A stretch of DNA of 64,000 nt from MKSF01 sp037190225 (GTDB lineage Bacteria > Bacteroidota > Bacteroidia > Chitinophagales > Chitinophagaceae). Below the pieces are notes generated by a model. The model was given only the letters and a program-made list of their open reading frames with translations. It was not told the origin of the DNA and made no database searches. A program made the position numbers and the translations under genes. The stretch is from assembly GCA_037190225.1 (NCBI GenBank), contig JBBCJL010000006.1, positions 186,001 to 250,000 of the forward strand. The letters run 5' to 3'. Positions 26,601-33,908 of this stretch are shown here, in pieces. Position 1 is the stretch's first letter. Each line of letters opens with the position of its first letter.

Positions 26601-28519
26601 CGCCGGTTGCTGTCCGGGTACAGGCGCAGCTGTTCTGGAAACAATTGCCTGATCAGCAGATGAAAAAGCTGGAACAGCTGGTACAGTCTGCCCACAGGAT
26701 CAGGCGGCTGTTTAAAACGGCGTACCAGGATACGCAGGCTTTCAGGGTATTGGTACAGGATATTACTTTGGTGCATAGCCATTTGCCCAATGCTACTGTT
26801 GAAGCCATGGCAATATACCTGATGGATGAGCTGGAAGTGCCGGCTTATTTTACCTGCAGCAGCGCTGCATGGCAATTAAAGAAAGACTTCATTCATTATC
26901 TGCAGCAGCAGCACCAGGAAGAGGTATTCCGCCAGGATGCCCAAAACGGTTCTTACAGCCTGCCGGAGCGGTTCTATATCATACAGGACTGGATAGAAGC
27001 CTATGTTATGACCCTGGAGAACACACAACCGTACCTGGGCTATGCAGATGAAGCTACGTGCCTGGTATTGTTTGGGGTTGACAGCTACAAAGAGCATATT
27101 GCTGCCGAAAGTACGGTGCTGACCGGGCTGAAAGGCAATCATGCTACCATAACGGAGCAGGGCTATAGGATCTGTTATCATGAGTTCATGGAAGAGCTGA
27201 CACATTTCCGGCAGGTAACAGTGCCTTTATACGAGGATTTCCAGGCCACTAAACGCAGCCTGGCAGCCGCTTATGAGCAGCGTCTGAAGATCAGGGAAAT
27301 GCGGCCTAAAGTGCTGAGCTCCTTTATGAGGAACAGGCTCATCAATGAGGTATATTTCCCGATGATCGGCGCCAACCTTGCCAAGCAGTTAGGTACAGTA
27401 GGGGATGATAAGCGTACCGCGAGGATGGGCATGCTGCTGCTGATCTCGCCGCCGGGCTATGGTAAGACCACCCTGATGGAATACCTGGCCGCTGTGATGG
27501 GATTGCATTTTGTAAAGATAAACGGTCCTACTATCGGGCATCGTATCACCAGTGTGGATCCTGCCGAAGCCACAACTTCCGGGGCCAGGGCCGAGCTGGA
27601 AAAGCTGAACCTTGCTTTTGAAATGGCTGATAACGTGATGCTGTATGTGGACGATATCCAGCATTGCAGCCCGGAATTCCTGCAGCAGTTTATATCGCTG
27701 GCAGACGGGCAGCGTAAGATAGACGGCATCTTTGAAGGCGAAAGCAAAACCTACGACCTGCGGGGCAGGCGCTTCTGCGTGGTGATGGCAGGCAACCCTT
27801 ATACCGAAAGCGGCAGCCTCTTTAAAATTCCCGATATGCTGGCCAACCGTTCCGATGTGTATAACCTGGGCGATGTGGCAGGGGAGAGCAGGCATTTGTT
27901 TGACCTGAGCCTGGTAGAGAACGCTATTAATGAAAACCGTTATTTACAGGTAATAGGGCACAAGAGCATGAAAGACTTTTACAGGCTTGTAGACTATGTG
28001 GAGCGGAACGAAGATCTACGCCCGGAGCTGGAAGGCAATTATACCGGGGCGGAGGTGGACGATGCTGTAGCTGTATTGAGAAATGTAATATATGTCAGGA
28101 AAGTGGTTTTGCAGGTCAACGATCTATATATAGCCAGTGCCGGGATGAATGACGCGTTCCGGACGGAGCCGGCATTCAGGCTGCAGGGTTCGTACAGGAG
28201 CATGAACAGGATGGTCTTGAAAATAGTGCCGTTGATGAATGAGCAGGAGCTTTTGAACCTCATTGTAGCCGGTTATGAGGCTGAGGCACAAACCTTGACC
28301 GCCGATGCAGAAGCCAATCTGCTCAGGCTCAGGCATATCATGAATATAGCCACTCCCGAAGAGCAGGAGCGTTATGGGCATATTGTCACCACATTCAGGA
28401 AGAACAACCAGTTTGCCGGCTTAGCCAATGATGATAAGACCGCCCAGGTCCTGGTGCAGCTGTCCGGCATCAATGAAAATTTTAAAGGCCTGGTGGATGC
28501 TTTGAAGAGTATAGAATAG
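23690..28519 (+). CDS. Giant AAA+ ATPase with DUF3686-like N-terminal region ('DNA repair ATPase' type)
   Basis: A 1609-residue protein. The N-terminal about 450 residues are beta-rich (LSDRLAALNEGRKEIFNTEQFALIANQRITTEHN, later VFSNGYYLQNGEYKLFENG), resembling the DUF3686 region of large ATPases often named 'DNA repair ATPase' although the role is unproven. A long coiled-coil/helical middle spans about 500-900. A C-terminal AAA+ module has Walker A PPGYGKTT (about 1254-1261), Walker B MLYVDDIQHC (about 1317), and sensor-like CVVMAGNPYTESG. It has no signal peptide or membrane helix. It is the last gene of the PspA/flotillin operon, though separated by repeats, and ends before a strong hairpin. 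A remodelling ATPase acting on the PspA or flotillin assembly is a plausible inference. Confidence 0.88.
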   Translation: MPQNKVTLDAGTYEIIRNRLQEQSVILSDRLAALNEGRKEIFNTEQFALIANQRITTEHNGVARGIMAFGEYCIFGYNVHFGLREEIELGDVFSIYRFADNHFEPVSSDLIADPQFETDFKNLYRYYRESFFSKFYRTEHYLYMIFQSSKNVEDRKAFKWYIDGQQLKYIDDRSIHEVKQASQYSFDFTKTSLDDRRLGLHPHISILDKVYIEAIGGDITFKIEDNTDTGLGIYSEPVANKDQQLDDAQYYYADLGNLIAIKIRPYQEDFRAFIYNVRTREVHNIPSLLDSGILLPDQQGVIFSNGYYLQNGEYKLFENGIDHLEYMRTVAAPNGEDYLYVYYQKHSNTYVLMSYNVIQQQVNTPIICNGFTIFKDGKLIYFRSEKEAVRHHQVQIWQTPYTAALVENEAMKDNVLYKIGNKDIVSAMSEGYEVLQLLKKEDSYEGLYEDIARLSGDILDSYFWINNGDTYGIAEPLKQIGTIAETAIDEFAKVQAQRQSAAEQLVQKREQVAALDQEIRNAGYATVDELVQQLHTVRIMQGSIIELQQIRYVNEDAVNEMLEQVQAFNLQLSQETVAFLLQDNALKPYEEHIAEQREAIEHVAKAIDAQAIEKACLDIAGQLELLIDILNSLKIEDTTQTTRIIENISVLFASLNEVRALLTRRINSLRSGEAVGEFHAQLTLLEQSIVNFLDLSDSAEKCDSYYTKISVHIEELESKFADFDDFVLKIADKRDEVIKAFNGKKEMLVAQINKRTGNLEQIGLRVLKNIETKALTLGTNEEIYSFFAGDLMIEKVRSLSQELQDLGDVGKAENLMNSLKLARENAVRALQDKNELFVDGQHIIALGPYKFAVNKQELALTIVKQNDRLMYHLMGTNFYQPIDADIFRKHIPVWDQDYSSENPAVYRAAYLAFRAFREYMQKRDLDIPVYIDSLIEQDYAGGYVKGVHNADAVMITEALIKLDDSLGILKAPVAVRVQAQLFWKQLPDQQMKKLEQLVQSAHRIRRLFKTAYQDTQAFRVLVQDITLVHSHLPNATVEAMAIYLMDELEVPAYFTCSSAAWQLKKDFIHYLQQQHQEEVFRQDAQNGSYSLPERFYIIQDWIEAYVMTLENTQPYLGYADEATCLVLFGVDSYKEHIAAESTVLTGLKGNHATITEQGYRICYHEFMEELTHFRQVTVPLYEDFQATKRSLAAAYEQRLKIREMRPKVLSSFMRNRLINEVYFPMIGANLAKQLGTVGDDKRTARMGMLLLISPPGYGKTTLMEYLAAVMGLHFVKINGPTIGHRITSVDPAEATTSGARAELEKLNLAFEMADNVMLYVDDIQHCSPEFLQQFISLADGQRKIDGIFEGESKTYDLRGRRFCVVMAGNPYTESGSLFKIPDMLANRSDVYNLGDVAGESRHLFDLSLVENAINENRYLQVIGHKSMKDFYRLVDYVERNEDLRPELEGNYTGAEVDDAVAVLRNVIYVRKVVLQVNDLYIASAGMNDAFRTEPAFRLQGSYRSMNRMVLKIVPLMNEQELLNLIVAGYEAEAQTLTADAEANLLRLRHIMNIATPEEQERYGHIVTTFRKNNQFAGLANDDKTAQVLVQLSGINENFKGLVDALKSIE

Positions 28520-28600
28520 GGTGCGGTCAGGTAAGTTATTGTATAAAATGGAGTTTTCCAAAAAGTATCATTATGGCATTCCGGCGTGGAGAAACTCTTG

Positions 28601-28644
28601 TAAAGCAAAATCTCATAATCGGTAGATTATGAGATTTTGCTTTA
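28601..28644 (+). terminator. Perfect 20-base-pair hairpin after the AAA+ gene
   Basis: TAAAGCAAAATCTCATAATC, loop GGTA, and the exact reverse complement. The T run (TTTTGCTTTA) is within the right arm rather than after it, so it may act as terminator, transcript-end stabiliser or binding site. It is the strongest simple palindrome in the region. Confidence 0.6.
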
Positions 28645-28652
28645 CTGATAAT

Positions 28653-28690
28653 AGTTCCCGGCTGCACTACGTTTCGCTGGCAATGACAAC
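28653..28690. repeat. Degenerate single copy of the palindromic repeat family
   Basis: CCCGGCTGCACTACGTTTCGC followed by TGGCAATGACA resembles the right half of the 36601 repeats. The rest of the 28520-28780 gap shows no gene. Confidence 0.45.
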
Positions 28691-28780
28691 TTTTTAGATA
28701 GTTTCATTTTTTATAGGATACATCTGTGTGATGTACTTTTTCGGTGCTTTCTTGTTGGACTATTAGTGCGGCAGGCCGCT

Positions 28781-29077
28781 TTAATGTGCTGGCGGCGGAG
28801 GTAGCTCCCCGGTCGTTTCCTGACGGGGCTGCTCTTCCGGCATCTCCTTCTCCACGGTGACCGTACAGTCGCTGACCATGGCAGCTATGGCCCCGATGGC
28901 GGCGAAAACGGGTGCCAGCAGTACGCCGACCACGCCGATAGTTACCGGGAAGCTCATCATCTCTTTACCCGATTTGTCTGAAATGACTATTTTGCGGACA
29001 TTGCCTTCTGCTATCAGGTCCTTGATCTTCTTGAGCAGATTTTCGCCCGTTACGGTGAATGTTTCTTTTAATGACAT
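28781..29077 (-). CDS. DUF4342 domain protein
   Basis: A 98-residue protein beginning SLKETFTVTGENLLKKIKDLIAEGNVRKIVISDKSGKEMMSFPVTIGVVGVLLAPVFAAIGAIAAMV. This matches DUF4342: a ubiquitin-associated-like helical start, a short beta pair, then one hydrophobic helix that may insert in the membrane. The Pro-rich C-terminus (PPPPAH) is presumably disordered. The family's function is unknown. It is monocistronic and convergent with the AAA+ operon; no direct link to that operon is indicated, although both are membrane-associated by prediction. Confidence 0.85.
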   Translation of the reverse strand: MSLKETFTVTGENLLKKIKDLIAEGNVRKIVISDKSGKEMMSFPVTIGVVGVLLAPVFAAIGAIAAMVSDCTVTVEKEMPEEQPRQETTGELPPPPAH

Positions 29078-29340
29078 AAGCTTACATTTTTAGGGTGATT
29101 ACCCGTAAAGTTAAGATTTTATATCCAGTCTGATGATAAAAAACGGTTATATCCGGTAATAACTTTTTGTAAACAATGTTCCCGTTACCGGGTATTCCGC
29201 TAATGGGATGCCCTCACTCTCTTTCAGGCCCGGGAGACAGCAAAGTACCTGAACGGTATAATGGGAATTATATAAATATAGCTTATTCATACATAGTTAA
29301 CAGGCCCTTGCTCCTTTTTCATAAATTGTGGAAATTGAAT

Positions 29341-29348
29341 TAATTTTG
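29341..29348 (+). promoter_or_regulatory. -7 promoter element of the PurF-like gene
   Basis: TAATTTTG lies ten bases before the ATG at 29359, which implies an extremely short leader. The -33 is not obvious (TTTTTC near 29315). The remaining 29078-29358 gap has no other recognisable gene or riboswitch. Confidence 0.45.
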
Positions 29349-29358
29349 TGTCCGAATT

Positions 29359-31206
29359 ATGTCAGACGCTATTAAACATGAATGCGGGCTCGCATTCATC
29401 CGCCTAAGAAAACCTATTTCTTATTATCATCGCAAGTATGGTACAGCATTCTACGGATTGAACAAGCTGTATCTGCTGATGGAAAAGCAGCATAACAGGG
29501 GCCAGGACGGCGCTGGTATAGCTACCCTGAAGCTGAACGTGGAGCCGGGATATCAATTCCTGCACCGCCTGCGCATCCCGGGGCAGGGCGCTATCAAGGA
29601 AATCTTCAACTCCGTTCAGGAAGAGGTATCAGAGCTGGAACGTATGTACCCCGACCTCCGCAACTATCCCGGCCTGATGAAAGGCTACCTGAGATTTATG
29701 GGTGAGGTCATGCTGGGGCATCTGCGGTACGGTACGCAGGGTAAGAACAGTGTCAAATACTGCCATCCTTTTGTCAAATCTGATATCAATCCTGCCAGGA
29801 ATCTTGCAATGGCGGGTAATTTCAACCTGGTGAATACGGATGAATTATACAGCCGACTGCCTGAAGAGCCCAAGGAATCCATGCGTAACAGTGACCTCGG
29901 TGCTATGATAGACACCGTACACTATTACCTGTGCGAGGAAGAAACAAAGGATATTGAGAACCCGGATATGGTGGAAGTGCTGAAAAAAGCCGCTTCCGGC
30001 TTTGATGGCGGCTTCCTGTGCGGCGGACTGGTAGGCAATGGCGATGGCTTCGTGATGCGGGATAAGAACGGTATACGCCCCGGGTATTACTATATAGATG
30101 ATGAGATCGTGGTGGCGGCTTCAGAGCGCCCTGCGCTGATGACGGCCTTTAACCTGCAGCTGTCCGATGTGAAAGAGATAGAGCCGGGACAGGCCATCAT
30201 CGTGAAAGCGGACGGGCAGGTGCAGGTAGAGCAGATACTGGAGCCGGGCGAGAAGCTGGCCTGCAGCTTTGAACGTATCTACTTCAGCAGGGGCAGCGAT
30301 GCGGATATCTATAAAGAACGTATCAGGCTGGGCAAGAACCTTACCGGCAGCGTGCTGAGATCCATTGATTACGACCTCAAGCATACCGTGGTATCCTTTA
30401 TCCCGAATACGGCTGAGATATCTTTCTACGGGCTTATCAAGGGCCTGGAAGACTATATGAAGGACATACAGATAGAGCGTATCCTGAAGAACAGGGACCA
30501 GATGACGAACGATGAGATCAGGGAGCTGATACATCGCCGCGTCAGGATCGATAAGGTCGCCATCAAGGATGTAAAGCTCCGCACCTTTATCACGGAGGAC
30601 TCCGCAAGGGATGAGATGGTACAGCACGTGTACGACATTACCTATGGAACCGTAAACCAGGGAGCAGATAACCTGGTGGTCATAGATGACTCTATCGTAA
30701 GGGGCACAACGCTGAGGGAAAGCATCATTAAAATGCTGGCCCGCCTCAGGCCCAGGAAGATCGTGATCGTTTCCTCCGCGCCGCAGATCCGTTACCCGGA
30801 CTGCTATGGTATTGATATGAGCCGGATGGGAGACTTCATAGCCTTTCAGGCAGCGCTGGCCTTGCATAAGGATAACGGTTCGCTTCAGGTGGTGGAAGAT
30901 GTGTACCAGCTATGCAAAACCGCGGAAGGCAATAATACGCTGACACAGGAAAACTATGTGAAGCGCTTTTACGATAACTTTACAGCCGGGCAGATCAGCG
31001 GGAAGATCGCTGAGCTGCTGCGTCCTGAAGAAGTGGAATGCGATGTGGAGATCATTTACCAGACCATCGAAGGCCTGCATATTGCCTGTCCGAATAACAG
31101 AGGGGACTGGTACTTTACCGGTAACTATCCTACGCCTGGCGGCAACAGGGTAGCTAATAAAGCTTTTATGAACTTTGTGGAGAAAAAAGATGGCAGGGGT
31201 TATTAA
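29359..31206 (+). CDS. Amidophosphoribosyltransferase-like glutamine amidotransferase (PurF family variant)
   Basis: A 615-residue cytoplasmic enzyme. N-terminal class II glutaminase: the nucleophile Cys is residue 9 in HECGLAF, and EKQHNRGQDGAGIATL plus GHLRYGTQGKNS follow. The C-terminal phosphoribosyltransferase domain has the PRPP-binding motif LVVIDDSIVRGTTLRESI near residue 435. PurF makes phosphoribosylamine in the first step of purine synthesis. This protein is longer than standard PurF (about 480-500) and its Cys lies eight residues in rather than right after a short propeptide. It therefore belongs to the long variant found in Bacteroidota, whose exact role next to the standard PurF is unclear. 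It is followed by a hairpin and cmk. Confidence 0.88.
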   Translation: MSDAIKHECGLAFIRLRKPISYYHRKYGTAFYGLNKLYLLMEKQHNRGQDGAGIATLKLNVEPGYQFLHRLRIPGQGAIKEIFNSVQEEVSELERMYPDLRNYPGLMKGYLRFMGEVMLGHLRYGTQGKNSVKYCHPFVKSDINPARNLAMAGNFNLVNTDELYSRLPEEPKESMRNSDLGAMIDTVHYYLCEEETKDIENPDMVEVLKKAASGFDGGFLCGGLVGNGDGFVMRDKNGIRPGYYYIDDEIVVAASERPALMTAFNLQLSDVKEIEPGQAIIVKADGQVQVEQILEPGEKLACSFERIYFSRGSDADIYKERIRLGKNLTGSVLRSIDYDLKHTVVSFIPNTAEISFYGLIKGLEDYMKDIQIERILKNRDQMTNDEIRELIHRRVRIDKVAIKDVKLRTFITEDSARDEMVQHVYDITYGTVNQGADNLVVIDDSIVRGTTLRESIIKMLARLRPRKIVIVSSAPQIRYPDCYGIDMSRMGDFIAFQAALALHKDNGSLQVVEDVYQLCKTAEGNNTLTQENYVKRFYDNFTAGQISGKIAELLRPEEVECDVEIIYQTIEGLHIACPNNRGDWYFTGNYPTPGGNRVANKAFMNFVEKKDGRGY

Positions 31207-31234
31207 TACGGGCATATAAAATATAACATAACAG

Positions 31235-31275
31235 GTGCTTAATTCTGATGGGTATTGGAATTAGGCACTTTTTAT
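31235..31275 (+). terminator. Terminator-like hairpin immediately before cmk
   Basis: GTGCTTAATTC, 12-base loop, GAATTAGGCAC (11 pairs, one G-T), then TTTTTATT. The T run ends about five bases before the cmk ATG, leaving no room for a promoter, so cmk must be read through it or be expressed under attenuation. Confidence 0.75.
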
Positions 31276-31279
31276 TGAT

Positions 31280-31969
31280 ATGGAAACACACAATAAAATC
31301 AATATAGCCATAGATGGTTATTCCTCCTGCGGTAAAAGTACTATTGCCAAAGGACTGGCGAAATTGCTGGGCTACACCTACATTGACTCCGGTGCGATGT
31401 ACCGGGCCATCACCCTGCACTTCATCGAGCAGGGCATCGACCTGTCTGATAAGGCACGCATGCGGGAAGCCCTGCAGCATATACAGATCCGCATGGAGAA
31501 CCGGCCGGAGCTGCCCCAGAGCCTGGTGTACCTGAACGGTCGCGATGTGAGCGCCCGTATCCGCGACCTTGATATCGCCAACATGGTGAGCGAAGTCGCG
31601 GCTATCAGGGAAGTACGCACCTTTGCCGTAGCCTTGCAGCAGGCTATGGGCAGGCAGGGAGGTGTGGTCATGGATGGCAGGGATGTAGGGACCGTTATCT
31701 TCCCGGATGCGCCTCTTAAGATCTTTATGACCGCTTCGGAAGAAGTAAGGGTGCAGCGGCGTTACTTGGAGATGAGCGCGGTCCGTCCTGATATTACGAT
31801 GGAAGAAGTAAGGGACAATATCCGGCACAGGGACCATATAGATACCACCCGGGAGCAGGATCCGCTGACAAAGGCCGAGGATGCCCTGGTGCTGGATAAC
31901 AGCCATATGACCAGGGAAGAGCAATTGGAGCTGGTATTGCAGTGGTACCGTAAAGTTGCCGGGCAGTGA
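31280..31969 (+). CDS. cmk: Cytidylate kinase
   Basis: Phosphorylates CMP and dCMP to the diphosphates for nucleotide recycling. The 229-residue length fits. Motifs: P-loop AIDGYSSCGKSTIAKGLAKLLGYTYIDSGAMYRA at the N-terminus, the CMP-binding insert (LNGRDVSARIRDLDIANMVSEVAAIREVR), VVMDGRDVGTVIFPDAPLKIFMTAS, and the lid RRYLEM with VRDNIRHRDHIDTTREQDPLTKAEDALVLDNSHM. The start ATG lies directly behind the terminator-like hairpin at 31235, and no Shine-Dalgarno sequence is visible. It probably shares a transcript with the PurF-like gene when the hairpin is bypassed. Confidence 0.97.
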   Translation: METHNKINIAIDGYSSCGKSTIAKGLAKLLGYTYIDSGAMYRAITLHFIEQGIDLSDKARMREALQHIQIRMENRPELPQSLVYLNGRDVSARIRDLDIANMVSEVAAIREVRTFAVALQQAMGRQGGVVMDGRDVGTVIFPDAPLKIFMTASEEVRVQRRYLEMSAVRPDITMEEVRDNIRHRDHIDTTREQDPLTKAEDALVLDNSHMTREEQLELVLQWYRKVAGQ

Positions 31970-32029
31970 TCTTATTCGTGTTTAAATGGTTAACTTTATT
32001 AAAAATTACCCGTATTGAATATAACTGAT

Positions 32030-32590
32030 ATGATAAGGATTTTAAAATACTTATGCCTGCTGTCTGTGCTGGCACTGCTGCTGCCTTCCTGCAGGGATGC
32101 TGTCCAGAATAATATCAAGGACAAGGTGGATGCCCAGAAGCTGAAGCGCAACTTCCCTTTTTCTGATGCGGTCAAAGTGGAGGTATTCTCCTATAAAAGC
32201 GCTTATGAAACGGATAATCCCTTTTCTGCCATCCTGAACGATCATATCAATAACCCGGCCGCATTGAAAGATGTGCTGAAAAGCAATAAGCTGAACATCA
32301 AGGAGCGGGTGGTGCTGACCGATAAGCAGGTGCAGGAGCTGGCACGGCTGCTGTACCACGAGAGCTGTGGCGACGAAATAAAAGGCAACTGCTTTACGCC
32401 GCGTCATGCCATCCTTTTCTATGATAAGGAAGATGTGCCTGTCGCGCTCACCGAAATAAGCCTGGAATGCGCAACCGCCTCCTTTTCCAAGGAATTTACA
32501 AAATATGAACTTTGTGAAAGTAAGGTGGTTAAATTAACGGCTTTCCTGAAAGCCATCGGTATCAGCTATTTTGAAGAGCCGGTGCTGTGA
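32030..32590 (+). CDS. Lipoprotein of unknown function
   Basis: A lipoprotein of 186 residues. The ATG at 32030 gives MIRILKYLCLLSVLALLLPSC with the lipidated Cys at residue 21; a TTG start at 32015 would add only five residues. The mature chain is charged (DAVQNNIKDKVDAQKLKRNFPF) and contains a Cys-rich central part (YHESCGDEIKGNCFTPRHAILFYDKE, LECATASF, ELCESKVV), so disulfides are likely after export. No recognisable domain. It is downstream of cmk by 60 bases and may belong to the same transcript. Function unknown. Confidence 0.78.
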   Translation: MIRILKYLCLLSVLALLLPSCRDAVQNNIKDKVDAQKLKRNFPFSDAVKVEVFSYKSAYETDNPFSAILNDHINNPAALKDVLKSNKLNIKERVVLTDKQVQELARLLYHESCGDEIKGNCFTPRHAILFYDKEDVPVALTEISLECATASFSKEFTKYELCESKVVKLTAFLKAIGISYFEEPVL

Positions 32591-32694
32591 CCTGATCCCT
32601 TTTTATCATTTGCAAAATGTTCCGGTCGGCATCACTGACCGGAAGAGCGCCGTTTATGAACGGACAGGCACTCTTAATTATTAAACAGAACATT

Positions 32695-33255
32695 ATGAAT
32701 TTTGAAAGCTATCTGGCGCTGACCGATGCCATAGTAAATGGCGAAATTACTACAGCTCCCTACGACAAGGCGGAAATGCTGGACTATACAAAAATGAATG
32801 CGGCCAGGATGAGCCGTTGGCTGAAAACATTCGAGCCGTCCCCGGAGATCAGGGAAGCCATTGGTGCCATCAGTGAATTTCAGCAGTGGATCGTTATAAC
32901 GGAACCCTGGTGCGGCGATGCGGCCCACATCGTTCCCATCCTGCATAAGCTGGCGGCCGTTAACCACAATATAGTGATGGAGATCAGCCTGAGGGATTCG
33001 GAACCTTACCTGATCGACCAGTACCTGACCAATGGCGGAAAATCTATTCCCAAGCTCGTCATCCGTGATGATGCGGGAAAGGATATAGCCGTATGGGGTC
33101 CCAGGCCTGCCGGCGCGCAGCAGCTTTACAATGACCTGAAAAGCAATAATGCCTCTTTTGATGATATGAAGATCGCCCTCCAGAAATGGTACAACGAGGA
33201 CCGTGCCGAAAGCATCTGCAGGGAGATCGTTGCGCTGACCGGCAGTCAGCGGTAG
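32695..33255 (+). CDS. Thioredoxin-family protein with CxxA active site
   Basis: A 186-residue cytoplasmic protein. The ATG at 32695 (MNFESYLALTDAIV) is preferred over an upstream ATG at 32617, whose extra 26 residues read through intergenic DNA. The fold is thioredoxin-like: FQQWIVITEPWCGDAAHIVPILHKL places the active site as W-C-G-D-A, so the first Cys is present but the resolving Cys is replaced by Ala. The cis-Pro segment KSIPKLVIRD is present. This matches the 'Thioredoxin_9'-type proteins common in Bacteroidota. Without the second Cys it cannot cycle as a normal thioredoxin; a monothiol or structural role is likelier. Two bases separate its stop from the TatD-like gene. Confidence 0.85.
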   Translation: MNFESYLALTDAIVNGEITTAPYDKAEMLDYTKMNAARMSRWLKTFEPSPEIREAIGAISEFQQWIVITEPWCGDAAHIVPILHKLAAVNHNIVMEISLRDSEPYLIDQYLTNGGKSIPKLVIRDDAGKDIAVWGPRPAGAQQLYNDLKSNNASFDDMKIALQKWYNEDRAESICREIVALTGSQR

Positions 33256-33257
33256 CT

Positions 33258-33908
33258 ATGGAATACATTGATATCCATACCCATCAGCATTACCGGGATG
33301 ATACGGTATATATATACAACGTATTGCCCTGTGAAGCCGCCCATCTGCCGGCCCGTTACAGCCTCGGCATCCATCCCTGGTATGCAACGGAGCCTCGCCG
33401 TCAGCTGGCACGGCTGCAGACCCTGCTGGAAACGCTTCCGGGCACGCTTTTTATCGGTGAATGCGGCCTGGATAAGATCTGCACCACACCCTGGGAAGAG
33501 CAGCTGGTGGCTTTTTCGGAGCAGCTAAAGCTGGCCGTTCATTTCCGCAAGCCAGTGATCATCCATTGTGTAAAGGCCTACCAGGAATGCCTGCAGCTGC
33601 TGAAGGACTGTGAGGTGCCTGTGATCTTCCATGGGTTCAATAAGCATCCTGAGCTTGCCCGTCAGATTATCCGTCACGGCCACTACCTGAGCATAGGTCC
33701 TGCCGTGCTGCAGCGCCCTGACCGCTATGCCGGGATCCTGCAGGCTATTCCCCCGGAACATATTTTCCTGGAAACGGACCGTTACGAGGTCCCTGTGGAA
33801 GCGGTTTACAGGGCCGTGGCCTCAATTTTAAAAATTGAGACGGATGACGTTATTTTGCAGATTCAAAAAAACTATTCTAAAATCATAAACGTTTCATGGA
33901 AGATATAA
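33258..33908 (+). CDS. TatD-family metal-dependent hydrolase
   Basis: A 216-residue amidohydrolase-fold protein; the ATG at 33258 gives MEYIDIHTHQHY with the metal-binding HTH motif at once, so longer starts are rejected. Other ligands follow in order: YSLGIHPWYA, LFIGECGLDK, VIIHCVKAY, VIFHGFNKH and FLETD. The family comprises nucleases and deacylases (TatD, YcfH). The chain is shorter than the usual 255-265 residues, as in many Bacteroidota members. It is translationally coupled on both sides: two bases from the thioredoxin-like gene and overlapping tcdA by 13 bases. Substrate not known. Confidence 0.87.
   Translation: MEYIDIHTHQHYRDDTVYIYNVLPCEAAHLPARYSLGIHPWYATEPRRQLARLQTLLETLPGTLFIGECGLDKICTTPWEEQLVAFSEQLKLAVHFRKPVIIHCVKAYQECLQLLKDCEVPVIFHGFNKHPELARQIIRHGHYLSIGPAVLQRPDRYAGILQAIPPEHIFLETDRYEVPVEAVYRAVASILKIETDDVILQIQKNYSKIINVSWKI

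Noticed and set aside
29078..29358. Purine or PRPP riboswitch upstream of the PurF-like gene
   Set aside because: The -7 box lies ten bases before the start codon, leaving no transcribed leader for an aptamer; no conserved riboswitch core was recognised.
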